A stretch of 64,000 nucleotides of DNA from NCBI RefSeq assembly GCF_049243985.1, contig NC_135379.1, forward strand, positions 12,379,501-12,443,500, in the 5' to 3' direction. Within the stretch, counting starts at the first letter, position 1. Every line of letters starts with the position of its first letter. Under the pieces are notes generated by a model. That model was not told the DNA's origin and did no database searches. It saw only the letters and a list, made by a program, of their open reading frames with translations. Source of the DNA: Paroedura picta. Lineage: Eukaryota > Chordata > Lepidosauria > Squamata > Gekkonidae. Below, piece after piece: positions 34,701 to 46,700 of this stretch. Both the position numbers and the translations under genes were made by a program.

Positions 34701-37700
34701 TCACCATTCTATCAAACCTGAACTAATCTTATTGCTTTAAGATAGAATATATCATTTGTAACATACCTAGTGTGTAAAACTCCAATATTTGAAGTATTTG
34801 TGAAATGTAAAAATTATAAATGCCATGGTTTTTATATAAGCAAAATTGCAGTCATCTCCTGAACTTAAAAGGAAAATAGCATTGGGTACATTAGCTTACA
34901 ATGTTAGCACATGTTAATTTTTGCTATCTGGTTGAAGTGGGCTTGGTTCTCAGTGAATTTTTCAGAGTTTCTGCCCGCACCTTCTTCTAATCTTTTCCCC
35001 TCTAGTAGGTTAGGGCAATAAGCTACTACTTTGTGGGTGTATTTGTCACAGTGCCTTGTTAGAGAGCTGAAGAAGTCAGCCAGGTCAAAAGGGCAACAGA
35101 ACATAAGCAGCAATTGAAAAGCAATGAAAGCCTTGCATTGCTACCTTCATGAGGGGTAGATATCTTTCTAGAATGTAGAAATGCATCTTGAATTTAAGAG
35201 CCGTATGACGTCAGTATTCCCAACTTGTCTTTAAAAGCATTTCACTCATTCTAAAATAGAAAATATTTTGTGGGAGCTTTTCTTTTTTAGTACTCCCCCA
35301 AATTTCCAATTTTTCCATTTGGAAAAACTGACAAAAGGGCAGGGGGGGGGGTCCAGAACTCTAGCTGCACCTCCCATTGTTTTCTAGATGAAAACATGAG
35401 CACACCATAAATAGTCATGTGGGGAAGCCTGTGAATTAGCGATTGAGCATTGGCAATAGAGTGTCATTCTTCTCCCCACTCTTAGGCCAACAAAAGACAC
35501 TGCCTGGGGCAAACTGTTTTGCATATAAATGCGAAAGAGAAAGTAAATGCAAAACTATGTGCTTAGAGCTTCCCTGGTTTGCCTGACCCATATATCAAGA
35601 TGCATATTCAGTACAGCCTTGGAGAGCACAGCATAAGTTTTCTTAGCATCTGGCCCCAGAGAGTGTACTTGACAAGGTGAAAAGCATCCACACTGATTAG
35701 CATTTAGGCAAATATTTATTTGAAAAGGCACTGTCTTAACACTGTTGAAGGATACAAGGATGGGTAGGAAGTAAATCAAAGCATTGATGATATTCGCTTG
35801 TCGTTTTCATTGGCATTTGAGCCAAGTGCAATGGTCAGGTCAAACAAGTCTGCCTGAAAGCTTACAAGGCTGAATTGAATGCAGACAAGATCAAAGTGAT
35901 GATGGTGGGAGATGCCTAAATATTGAGGAGATGTAACAGTACCTGAAAGATGCCTTCAAATGTAACTGACAAATTAACTGGGTTGCCTGGGACTGTTTTC
36001 AACAAGGACATAGCTGTGGTTGACTGTGTTACAGTAATGTTGACTATTCGTAAGTTACAGTTAGTACAGAACATTGTGGCCTAGATCCATTGGAGAAAGG
36101 CCATTGGAAGCCTATAGCTTTCTGTACTTTATGACAAATACAGTCTTTTCTATTCAAGCTCTAGGCACAGTTCTAAGAATGGGTGCTTTCCTCTAAGGCC
36201 CACTATACAGAGATGTATTTTAATAATACCATCTTCCCTGAATGTTGCATTCTACTGGGAAAGCCCTAATCCAGGGATTCCCAACCAGTGTGCCCCCAAG
36301 GTCTACTGTGGCATGGGGGGGATTTTTAACAAATATTTGTAATTTTAAAAACCCTACGATTCCCCCCCCCCCCCATTCTATGCATCACTTTGTACTACTT
36401 ATAATTAAATGTCTTTTACCAGCATATTGCCCCTTCAGTCAGTTTGGAGAGATCCTTTTGGAACACTTCATAGATTATTTGGAATGTTAAGCAGAAAATT
36501 TGGTGTTCATAGAAAATAACTTGGCTGCTTCAATCTCAGAATCCCAATTAAGCTACGAACTGGGGTCAGAATAATTCTTCTTCAAGTTCTATAGTTTAAT
36601 TTTCTACATTGTGGAAACATGTGTAGAACAATATCTAGATTTTAGGGGGATAATTTCACAGTCAAGAGTGTCTAAGGAGGGGGTGAGCTCCCCCTCACTG
36701 TCAGACTTCAAGCAGCAGCTGGATAGATGCTTATGTTGGATGCTTTAGACAGGGGTAGTCAAATTGCGGCCCTCCAGATGTCCATGGACTACAGTTCCCA
36801 TGGGAATTGTAATCCATGAACATTTGGAGAGCAGCAGTTTGATTACCCCTACTTTAGACTGATGCTGCATTGAGCAGTGGGTTGGACAATGGTGTGTATG
36901 GCCCCTTCCATCTATGATTCTACGAGCCAATAAAAATAGTATGTAGAAGATACCTGTGTACGTATTATTGTAGTTTTATTGTGAAATTAAGAATCTGTCT
37001 TTTTTAAATGTATAATTTCTATCTTTAACTTCAAAGTCATTTATCTTCATGGTCGTTTAGTTGTATCAAATACTTTTCAAAATGGGTTGTCTGCGTTGAG
37101 GATGTTTGCTTTTTAGAACATTTGATTCAATACATGTACAACTTGTTTCCTTTCCATAACTATTTGTTCCAACATGAAAAGCAACTATAGAAAACTTCAA
37201 GTGGGTTGGTCGCAAGGAAGCGGAACAAATTTAGAGTCCAGGGGCACCTTTAAGACCAACAAAGTTTTATTCAAGGGATGAGCTACCGTGTGCACACACA
37301 CTTCCTCAGTTACAATGTCACTGACATTGTATCTGAAGAACTGTGCACGGACACAATAGTTCATCACTTGAATAAAACTTTGTTGGTCTTAAAGGTGCCC
37401 CTGGACTCTAAATTTGTTCTATAGGAAACTTGATTATTTTGTTACCACCTGATATTGGGAGTACAAAAAAATTCATGTTTATTGGACCTAAAAAATCCTC
37501 AACAAATACCAGTATGGTATTCTGATCTGTTTTTTGTTGTTGTTGTTGTTGTTTTTGCGAATCATTGAATTTTTCAGGTCCAATAGATCTGAAAAGGGGG
37601 GGGGGGGCTTTTTTTTTAAAGTCATCTCAGCCCTGGGCTTGGCATGGCTTCTCCTGCAGTGCGGTTTAAACTATACCCCTGGAGAAGCTGTCCCCAGGAC

Positions 37701-40700
37701 CTTGCATGTGGTGAGGAGGTCTCATACTGCCACTCACAGCTGCCCTTGCAAATCACTATAGCTGATTTCCCCAAATAAAAGCTGAGAAAAATGGTTTATA
37801 TTAAAGTACAGCTGTACTGGTGGCCAATCTGATCAGAGAATTTGTAATTGGCTTAAATAATAACTGAAAAATACCAATAAGATTTTTTTGTGGGTGGGGG
37901 TATTTTTTCAGCTCTCTTTAGCCATATTCATACCCATGCTTGATATATATAATGTTTATGTCCAGTCTTTGCATCTCCTTGCCCTCATTCATGTATCTAA
38001 TTTTCAATTATCTTTGCACCCATTTGAGATTTGGGCAGATTTTCCATAAACCTGGGGGAGGGACAGATTGGGAAAATTTAAAATAAGGAAAAGGGGGGTA
38101 AGGACATTTAGATGACAGTTTAGTTACTTTAGGAATCCAAAATAGTACAGACCAGTGGCTGCTGATGTGGTGGCTCCCTGAGAAGATCCCAGCCCCCACC
38201 ATGGCATTTTATTGAGGTGGTTGAGAAGTAGTGTGGCTAATGGAGGTGGGAGCTCAGAGCATCTCCTGTGTTTTCAGTTTCAAGATTTTGCATCAACTGG
38301 GCAAGTTTGGCATATTGGGAGAGATCACAAGGAGGAGGGACAGAAGGGAAAGCAGTGACCAATGGAGGAATGAGTGGGGGAGAAATAGGTACCAACAAGG
38401 TGGAGGAAAGCCAAAGCAGAGGCAAGTAGAGACACTGTGGAGAGGAGAGCCTGGAGTAACTCTGAGGCTTGTGGGAAAATTTTAAGCAGAAAGTTATCAT
38501 CACTGCCATCTTGAAAGACTGTTCTGTGATATCTCAGGTGCCATTCTAGGTTGCTTAGGCAATCTATAACAACGTTGAGTACTATAGCATGAAGCAAATA
38601 GGGAGGGGCCAGGAGCGGGGAAGGAATTTGGGATCCCCTGCATAGTTTGTTAAGCCTCCCTATATAGATTGTTAATCAGATTATTTCTGCAGTGATCATA
38701 ATTTGTTTGTTGATGATGGTGAACTTTTTTACATGCTTGCTGTTATTGCCATTTAAATAAGCATACTTCAGGGACTCCATGTGGTTAAATATTTGAATAT
38801 GTCTCTTTCCCCATGTGCAGCCAGCTGGGTGACCTTGGGCTCACCACAACATTGATAAGGCTGTTTTGACCAAGCAGTAATTTCAGGGCTCTCTCAGCCC
38901 CACCTACCTACCTCACAGGGTGTCTGTGGTGGGGAGAAGAAAGGGAAGGTGAATGTAAACAGCTTTGAGACTCTGGGTAGAGAAAAGCAGCATATAAGAA
39001 CCAATTCTTCTTGAAGGCTGCATTCCGATGTAATACCAACTCACTGTCTGTTCTGAGAGTGAGACTTGGTAACCCTTAAATATCAGGATAGGCAGAAGGG
39101 AGACTGAGGAAAGAGGGAACCTGTGAATTTCCCAAGCTGGTTCCCTACTGATAGGCTGTCTGCATCTGTAACCATGGTTTAGCAACACTGATGATAACCT
39201 TAGTCCAGAATACTTTGGTCATTCTCAGCAGACAGTAGAACAAATTGGTGTGTTACTCTTCTCACCAGTACAGTCTTTGATGCAGAGTTACGCATTTTGT
39301 ATATTCTGTAGGGAGTCTGTTAGAAGAAAAACTTTTTAAAATATGTTATTTTAGCTTCACACATACCAGTCCTTCAAGAATCAGTGTTTCAGACCAGGCT
39401 ATAGTAAACAGTGCCTTTTCAAATAAATGTATTCCTCTTCTGGAGCTGCTTCTGCTTCAATGGGTACAGTGTAGGGTTAAGAGCAGTGGGCTCTAACCTG
39501 GAGAATTGGCCTTATCACAGTGCCTTTTAAGCCATGGTACATTAAAGATACACCAAAAAAAAGTCACCGTTTGTGCAACTTAGTATTTTATGCATTTCTG
39601 AAGCTTAATGGGCTCAATTATAGCACATTGATTCATGTATTCCCTTCTTGTTTCTAAAGGGATTCTAGAACCCTTCTTGAAGTAATATTGACGCTCATTG
39701 GACTGAGTGAGAAGATGAGAGTATTGTAGCCCCAGATTTATGAAGTTAAGACTTCATAAATGCTGGCGAATGCTGGCAGGGACTTCTGGGAATTGTAGTC
39801 CATGGACATCTGGAGGGCCGCAGTTTGACTACCCCTGCCCTATGATGATTGAATTGGTTGACGTTTCTGCACAAATTGCCACTTGCAAGTTTTGTGGCTG
39901 GCAAGCTTTTGTAAGGGTCACCTTGAAAGGTTTTCAGTGGCAGGCCTCATCCTCATCAATTTTTAGTACCCTTGTTGTCTGCCCTATCTCTGTGGACACA
40001 GGGTGGATTGCATCAAAATAAAATACATACATAAATAGAATATACATCAAAAATCAAAACTCTTAAAGCTGATTTGTTATTAAAAGCCAATTTAAACAAC
40101 CAATTGCTCAATTCTTGTGTTGGCAGGAGAGGAGGCAAGGGGAGGTGGGAGGGTCATGTGTACCTGGGATTACATAAATTTAGGAGGGTTTTGGCAGGGA
40201 GGCTGGTACGGTTCAGATATTGAGTTAGGCCTGGCAGAACAGCTCCTTCTTGACCACAACAGCTGGATCAGTATTTCTGTATGAGAAACAAAGCTTAACT
40301 TTTAAAATTGTTACACTGAACTGATTTCCAAATCAGTATTTTTAAATCAATTCTAACAGTTAGTTATTCAACAAGATATGCTTCAAAATAATATTTAAGG
40401 CAAAATAATTTGTCATCTGCTTTTGTCTTATCCCTTTTTATGCAGAATATTGGGGAAAATAAGGTATAAATATGTGTACTTCTATTTTTCAGCTTTTAGT
40501 TTGGATGCTGAGCAGCCAGATTATGACTTGGATTCAGAAGATGAGGCCTTTGTGAATAAGCTGAAGAAAAAAATTGATATTTCTCCTTTACAATTTGAAG
40601 AAATGATAGATCGTCTAGAAAAAGGCAGTGGTCAGCAGGTACGGCATTATTCCAGATATTTAAATTGTTCCGGGTAATAAATATATGAAAGTGACACATT

Positions 40701-43700
40701 TGGGTTTTCCCTTTAGCCAGTCAGCCTGCAGGAGGCCAAGTTACTCTTAAAGGAAGATGATGAATTGATTAGAGAAGTATACGAGTACTGGATTAAAAAG
40801 AGGAAAAACTGTCGAGGTCCCTCTCTTATCCCAGCAGTGAAACAGGAGAAGCGCGATGGCTCCAGCACAAACGATCCATATGTGGCATTTAGAAGGCGAA
40901 CGGAAAAGATGCAGACCCGGAAAGTAAGTCTTTGTAAAAAATACTGCATTGGGGAATGCTGTCTGAAGAACTGAGCAAGGTTATCTTTCATTACATACTG
41001 TACTATGAACTTTATCGTAATTGACTATTGCTGCAGAAGTATGGGCCAGGGTTGTGGGCACTGCTGAGAAACTCTTGGTGCACTGAAATTTTGAGGCTCA
41101 GATGCCATCTTTTTTTTTTTCTTGCAGAATCGCAAGAATGATGAAGCTTCTTATGAGAAAATGCTTAAGCTGCGTCGGGATCTGAGTCGTGCAGTAACTA
41201 TTCTAGAGATGATAAAGAGGAGGGAAAAAAGCAAGAGGGAATTATTGCATTTAACACTGGAAATTATGGAAAAGAGGTAAAGGATCCATGCTGGAAATTA
41301 TTTAATTAAGTGGCGTTGATGTCGTAATTTATTACAAAGAGCAGTGATAACTTAAGAGTCCTGTCCACTGTGCCATAAAGGTTACTGTTACTTTTTATTG
41401 TGTAAATAATTTTAATCCCATCTGGATAGAATATTAACAGATCCTCCTATTTACTAATGTCAGACACTTTTTGTAACTTCAGAGCAGAGGATCCTCATCC
41501 TGTAACCGTTCTTCATGTTAAAAGGGATTCAGCCTGTTATGGAAATTTGTTGCCTTAGTTTGAGCTATTGTTTGGATTGTTAACACTTAGCAGTCTAGTG
41601 ACAGTAATTGCTATTTGTCTTAGGGCTATATGTGGGACACGCTTGATAAAAGCCTCCAGAGGATGTTCTCTCATCTCAATGAAGGCCAAGGCTAAAAAAC
41701 TGGAAAGTCTGACAATCAGTCTGGTGTAGTGGGTTGCAGTGTCAAAATGAGATAAAGGAGACCTGGGTTTGAATTTCTAGTCTGCCTTGGTGCTCGCTGA
41801 TTGACCTTTGGCCAGTCTCACGCTTTCAGTCTAACATAGATCATCGGGTTGTGTGAGGGTAGAATGAAGGAGATGAAAACAATCTTGGCCACTTTGGGTC
41901 CCCATAGAGGAGAAAGGAGGGTATAAATGAAATAAATATTCTCGTCCAATATCCTTTTCCTTAGTTAACGCTTGTGATGTACTTAATTGGAGCCATGACA
42001 TTAGTTAGTCCTGGAGCCAGGACTTAGATTCCATATGATTCTGTAAGGATATTTTCACTTGTGAAAGGTCCTATTAATGCAAAATGCAGTTGTACAAACA
42101 TAAGCATAAGCTTTTAGGTTATGAGTATTCAGAGAATTGCCGCCAATGCCTTTTCTTCTTTTTTTCAGGTATAATCTGGGCGATTATAATGGAGAGATCA
42201 TGTCTGAGGTAATGGCACAGCGACAGCCCATGAAGGCCACCTATGCTATCCCTGTCATTCCTGTTCCTAATAGTTCTCAGTTTAAACACCAAGAAAGCAT
42301 GGAATTGAAGGAATTTAAAGTCAACAAGGTGACTAAATCTCTTAACAGATGTGTGTAATGCTTAATCTGTTGATACAGGACAAAAAAAATAGATACAGGA
42401 CATGTAAGCCCAAAAGAGCCCAGTAACTTGTGTGGCCGGCTTCATCATTTTAGCCACAAACTGCGAAGGTCCCAGCGCTGTTCTAAAATTGCTTGTGTTT
42501 CCGTAGGCTAACAAGCAAAAGAGTGTTGACCTTGTTCTGTACTTTGGCTGGGCAGTCACCTAGGAAAACTCTGAATTCCATGTTGGGAGAGCAGTGGGAT
42601 AGAAAGATAACTAGGCCTTTACAGGGGGTCTTCCCACTTGCTGTACTCTGTAGCAGATAATTTAGCATCCCTAGTATATTTGGTGATTCCCCATTGACCT
42701 TGAATAGTACTGCCTCACTGTATGTCAAAACAACAAAATAAATTTCAGCAGTTCTTTGTCAGTACTGCTTTATTGCAGGCTTGTTTAGCCAACTGTACAG
42801 CTTCAAAAGCTGTGCATATGCAGAATTAGTGACTTATACTTACGTACAGGATCCCACCTTCCAAATCTTAGGACACTTGTAGAGGTTAATTTGTTTGGAA
42901 ATTCAGAGTTTTGTGCTAAGGTTTACTATTTCAAGAAACATCAAAGTTGACTGGCAGATTCCCCCTCCCCCACCGCCCCCAAATAAGTATATTTCCATAC
43001 TTGTTAACTGGCTTGGAGGCTCACCTAAATACTTCTATTTTGATACTTTACTGATTCCCTTCCTCAAGTCTTGGCCTAGATTCCACCCAGAGAGAGTACA
43101 GAAATGTTTAGTTTACAGCCTTTGGCCTAATCCAAATAGGCTAAACTCTCTTTTTTAATTTTTGCAGCAAGAAAAAGCTGATGCTATACGACCCAAAAGG
43201 AAGTACGAGAAGAAGCCCAAAGTTGTACCTTCATCGCCTACTGCTGCTATTCAACAGACAACTCCTGCTGCACTGCCAGTCTTTAATGCTAAAGATATGA
43301 ATCAATATGACTTTCCCAGCTCCGATGAAGATCCTCTTTCACAAGTAGGACTTGAGTCTTTTTAATTGTGGGAGCGTATAAAAAGGGATAGAAAATGTGT
43401 GTCCTTTAATTTTGACCCGCTCTCCTTCTTTGTTACAAGGTCTTGTCTGGCTCTTCTGAAGCTGAGGAAGAAAATGATCCTGATGGTCCGTTTGCTTTCC
43501 GTAGGAAAGCAGGCTGTCAGTATTATGCTGTAAGTCCTCTAAGTTTATTCCAAAATGTAAACATTGGTGTCTACCGTGAGAGAATGTCTGTTTAATTTTT
43601 TTCTCGTCTTCCTTTTCTAGCCTCATTTAGACCAAACTGGTGACTGGCCGTGGAGTAGTCCTAATGGGGGCACATTGGGAGATGAGCGTTATAGATACTG

Positions 43701-46700
43701 CTTAACAACCCTTACTGTACCCCAGAGGTGCATTGGGTTTTCGCGTAGACGGGTTGGACGTGGTGGAAGGTAACTTTATCTTCGTATGTTTCAGTTGTGT
43801 TGGAATTTAGTGAAATGCAAACTGAATTCTGCCCCTTAATGGAAATCTGAAATGCAGTATCCAACAGTTTGCATAATTTTTTCAAACCCATACCAAATTT
43901 GAGCTAAGCATTTGAATGTTTTTATTATTATTATTTGATGCCTGCCATTCTTGCCACACCAGCTCATGGCGGGTTACAATAGCAATCCAATACTCACCTG
44001 CCCCTTGCTACAGGGTTGGACATATGATATGGACTCATGCATCTCTCTGCCTTTTCTCTTCTCTCCCCTTGTATTACTGAGTTGCTCTAACCCAAGAGCA
44101 CTCTGATATCTGCATCAAGCATCTACAGTTGCTGTTAACACCTAAACGTGATTTGCAAATGCACTCACTCCAGAGACGTCTGTGATATGGAGGCTAATGC
44201 AGATCAGTTGTCCCTTTCAGACATGTATGATACAGTATCTCAAAGGGAAGAAGGCACCTGCCATGTCTGTAATACATTCCAGTTCCTCTATACTGAGGTT
44301 GTTGCTGGAATAAATCGCTGGCAAAGTTATTGCTGTGAAGGAATAGTAGCTCATTGGGGGTGAGGTGGGAGATGAGAGTGAATCTGTGATAGGGGGTAAC
44401 TCAGTAGCCAGTGTCAAAGTTGAGGTCAGCGCGAGACCTCTGGTTGAAGGAGTTTATTGTTAATAAAGAAAAGATGATACCAGACTATTGCAGTATGTTG
44501 GGGAAGAAACTAGCCTAAGAGCTTGCTAGCATGCTGTGACTCTAGTGAGCTGCATCAAACGTCGACTTGAACCCCTGCTAAGAGTTCTTGTTGTGTCTAT
44601 TCCGAAGTTGCGGTGTTGCCTCAAACTGGTTGCCTCAAACTGCCTCAAACTGGTTTCCAGTTTTCTGAACTCTGTCTCCTTTAGCTGATAAAAGTCTTGT
44701 ATAGAATTGTGAGCATGTGGTTTGTAATTTGTACCATCCCTATACAGTTCTTGGTATAAGTTGCCCATGTAGCACAAACTACCTTTCATAATAGTTATTG
44801 ACTTAGAGTAAAAACGTGTCACTTTTTCCATAAGCTTTTAAGAATGTGATCTTCAGTAACCTGCTTGTGAGGAATGTGTGTTCTTTAAACGTTGCATCCT
44901 GTTCTTCTGTTTCACTGGAATGGCCACCTTCTTGTGGTCTAAATGCTGGCTAGTGCTAGGGAACATAGCAAGTTCTGTAGATCTCACGTCACTTTTCCAG
45001 TTTTATGGTTTTTTGCTGCAGTCCTAAACATCTCTCTATGAATGTAAACATTTGTTTAAAGGACCGCAGGTTGACTACCCCTGCTTTAAAGTACAGGTTT
45101 CTTTTTAAATTTTACATATGTAGGACTAGGATTTCTTCCTTTAAAATTTTTTCCTTAGTTTGAAATCTTGGCTAGTCATGGTAGCTAAATCCATTCCTTC
45201 CCACATTAGCCCATGGTGGGTCCTTTTCTAAGGGTTTGGAGGCAAGGTAGTATACTCATGTCTTGCTGGGAGTATTTCATGTATGGATGGACATACCAGT
45301 GTGCTGCAGTGGGTTAGAGCAGTGGTTCCCAACCTTTCTGAGGCTGGGGACCGGCAGGGCATTGGGCCGCGCCCGCACGGGCCGCGAATGCGCGGCCCGG
45401 CCCTGATTCCCTCTCCCCGCCCTCCCGCAGTAAGAAGCTTCCCGGGCCGCAAGCTTGCAGCCTAGGAAGTTTTTTACTGGGGGGGGGCGGGGAGAGGGAG
45501 CCGCGGCCCGCAAGTTGGGGACCACTGGGTTAGAGTACTGGCTAGGAACAGGGAGATCCAGGTTCAAATCCTTGCTCTGCCATAAAGCTTACTGGGCGTC
45601 CTTGGGCCAGTCACACTCTCCATTTCATCTGCCTCACAGGATTGTTACAAGGATAAAATTGAGGAGGGGGAAGAAGGGACAGATATGGCTAGATGTGTGC
45701 CCTTGTGACTTTCAGGGGCCTCCAAAGTATAGCAGGAGTTGAAAGTCCCATTTTTTGGGGAAGGGGGTGGCTGCATGGTAGATTCTTTCACTTGCCATTG
45801 ATGTGGGAGGCACAAAGATGCAGTGAGCCAGATTTTTTTTTTTACCGCTTCAGGATGTGTCCCAGCTTGGTGATAAACGAATACTCCCGCTGTCCTAGCT
45901 TCTCTCTTTGATTGAATAGGGAAGTGGTTTGAAACAGTAGTTTGTTTGTTTATTATCTATATAATTATATAATTTATATAAAAGCAGTTCATAGAATCTT
46001 AGAATGATAGTTGGAAGGGACCTCATGGGTCATCTAGTCCAACCCCCTGCACTATGCAGGATGCTCACATCGCTATCGCTCATCTACTGTAATCTACTGT
46101 GTAAGTTCTCTCACTGTGTAAGTACATTTTGGGTACATCCCAAGCTTAACTCTCCTTATGCACCCCAAATCCTGAGTGTGCCAGATGAGTGAGTGGGATC
46201 TCTTTTGTCTGCAGGAGAACTCAGGAAGGAGAATTTGGGCATGGGTGGTAGAGATTTGTGTCTCTTTCCTCAAATGCAAACCAGTGAGCATATTTTCCGG
46301 AAGAATTTTGCTATTACAAATGTTGATATGCTCCACAAATCTTGCCGCTTACATCAGGCAGTGAGGGTTGCTTAATTGGAACGTTGAGGTGCTTGCGGAG
46401 GTACAACGTGTGTGGTGTTCATGTATATTAAAGAAAAGATGGAAAAACTGAGTGATGGCAATCAGTTTCTCATCAGAATTTATGTTTTCCTTTAACACCT
46501 TATGGAAAATTTTTAATGCTGTCACCATACACGCTCGCAATTTCATGGGTTTTCCAGTATTTTGATACACAGTTCTACAAGGCATAGCGCTTTCTTCATA
46601 TGCTACTGTGAAAAACTTTAACAACCCTAAAGCACACATGGTAAAAGATTTTGTTAGAGTTAGGAGCAACATGTGGCATATGAAAGTGCACACGTAAAGA

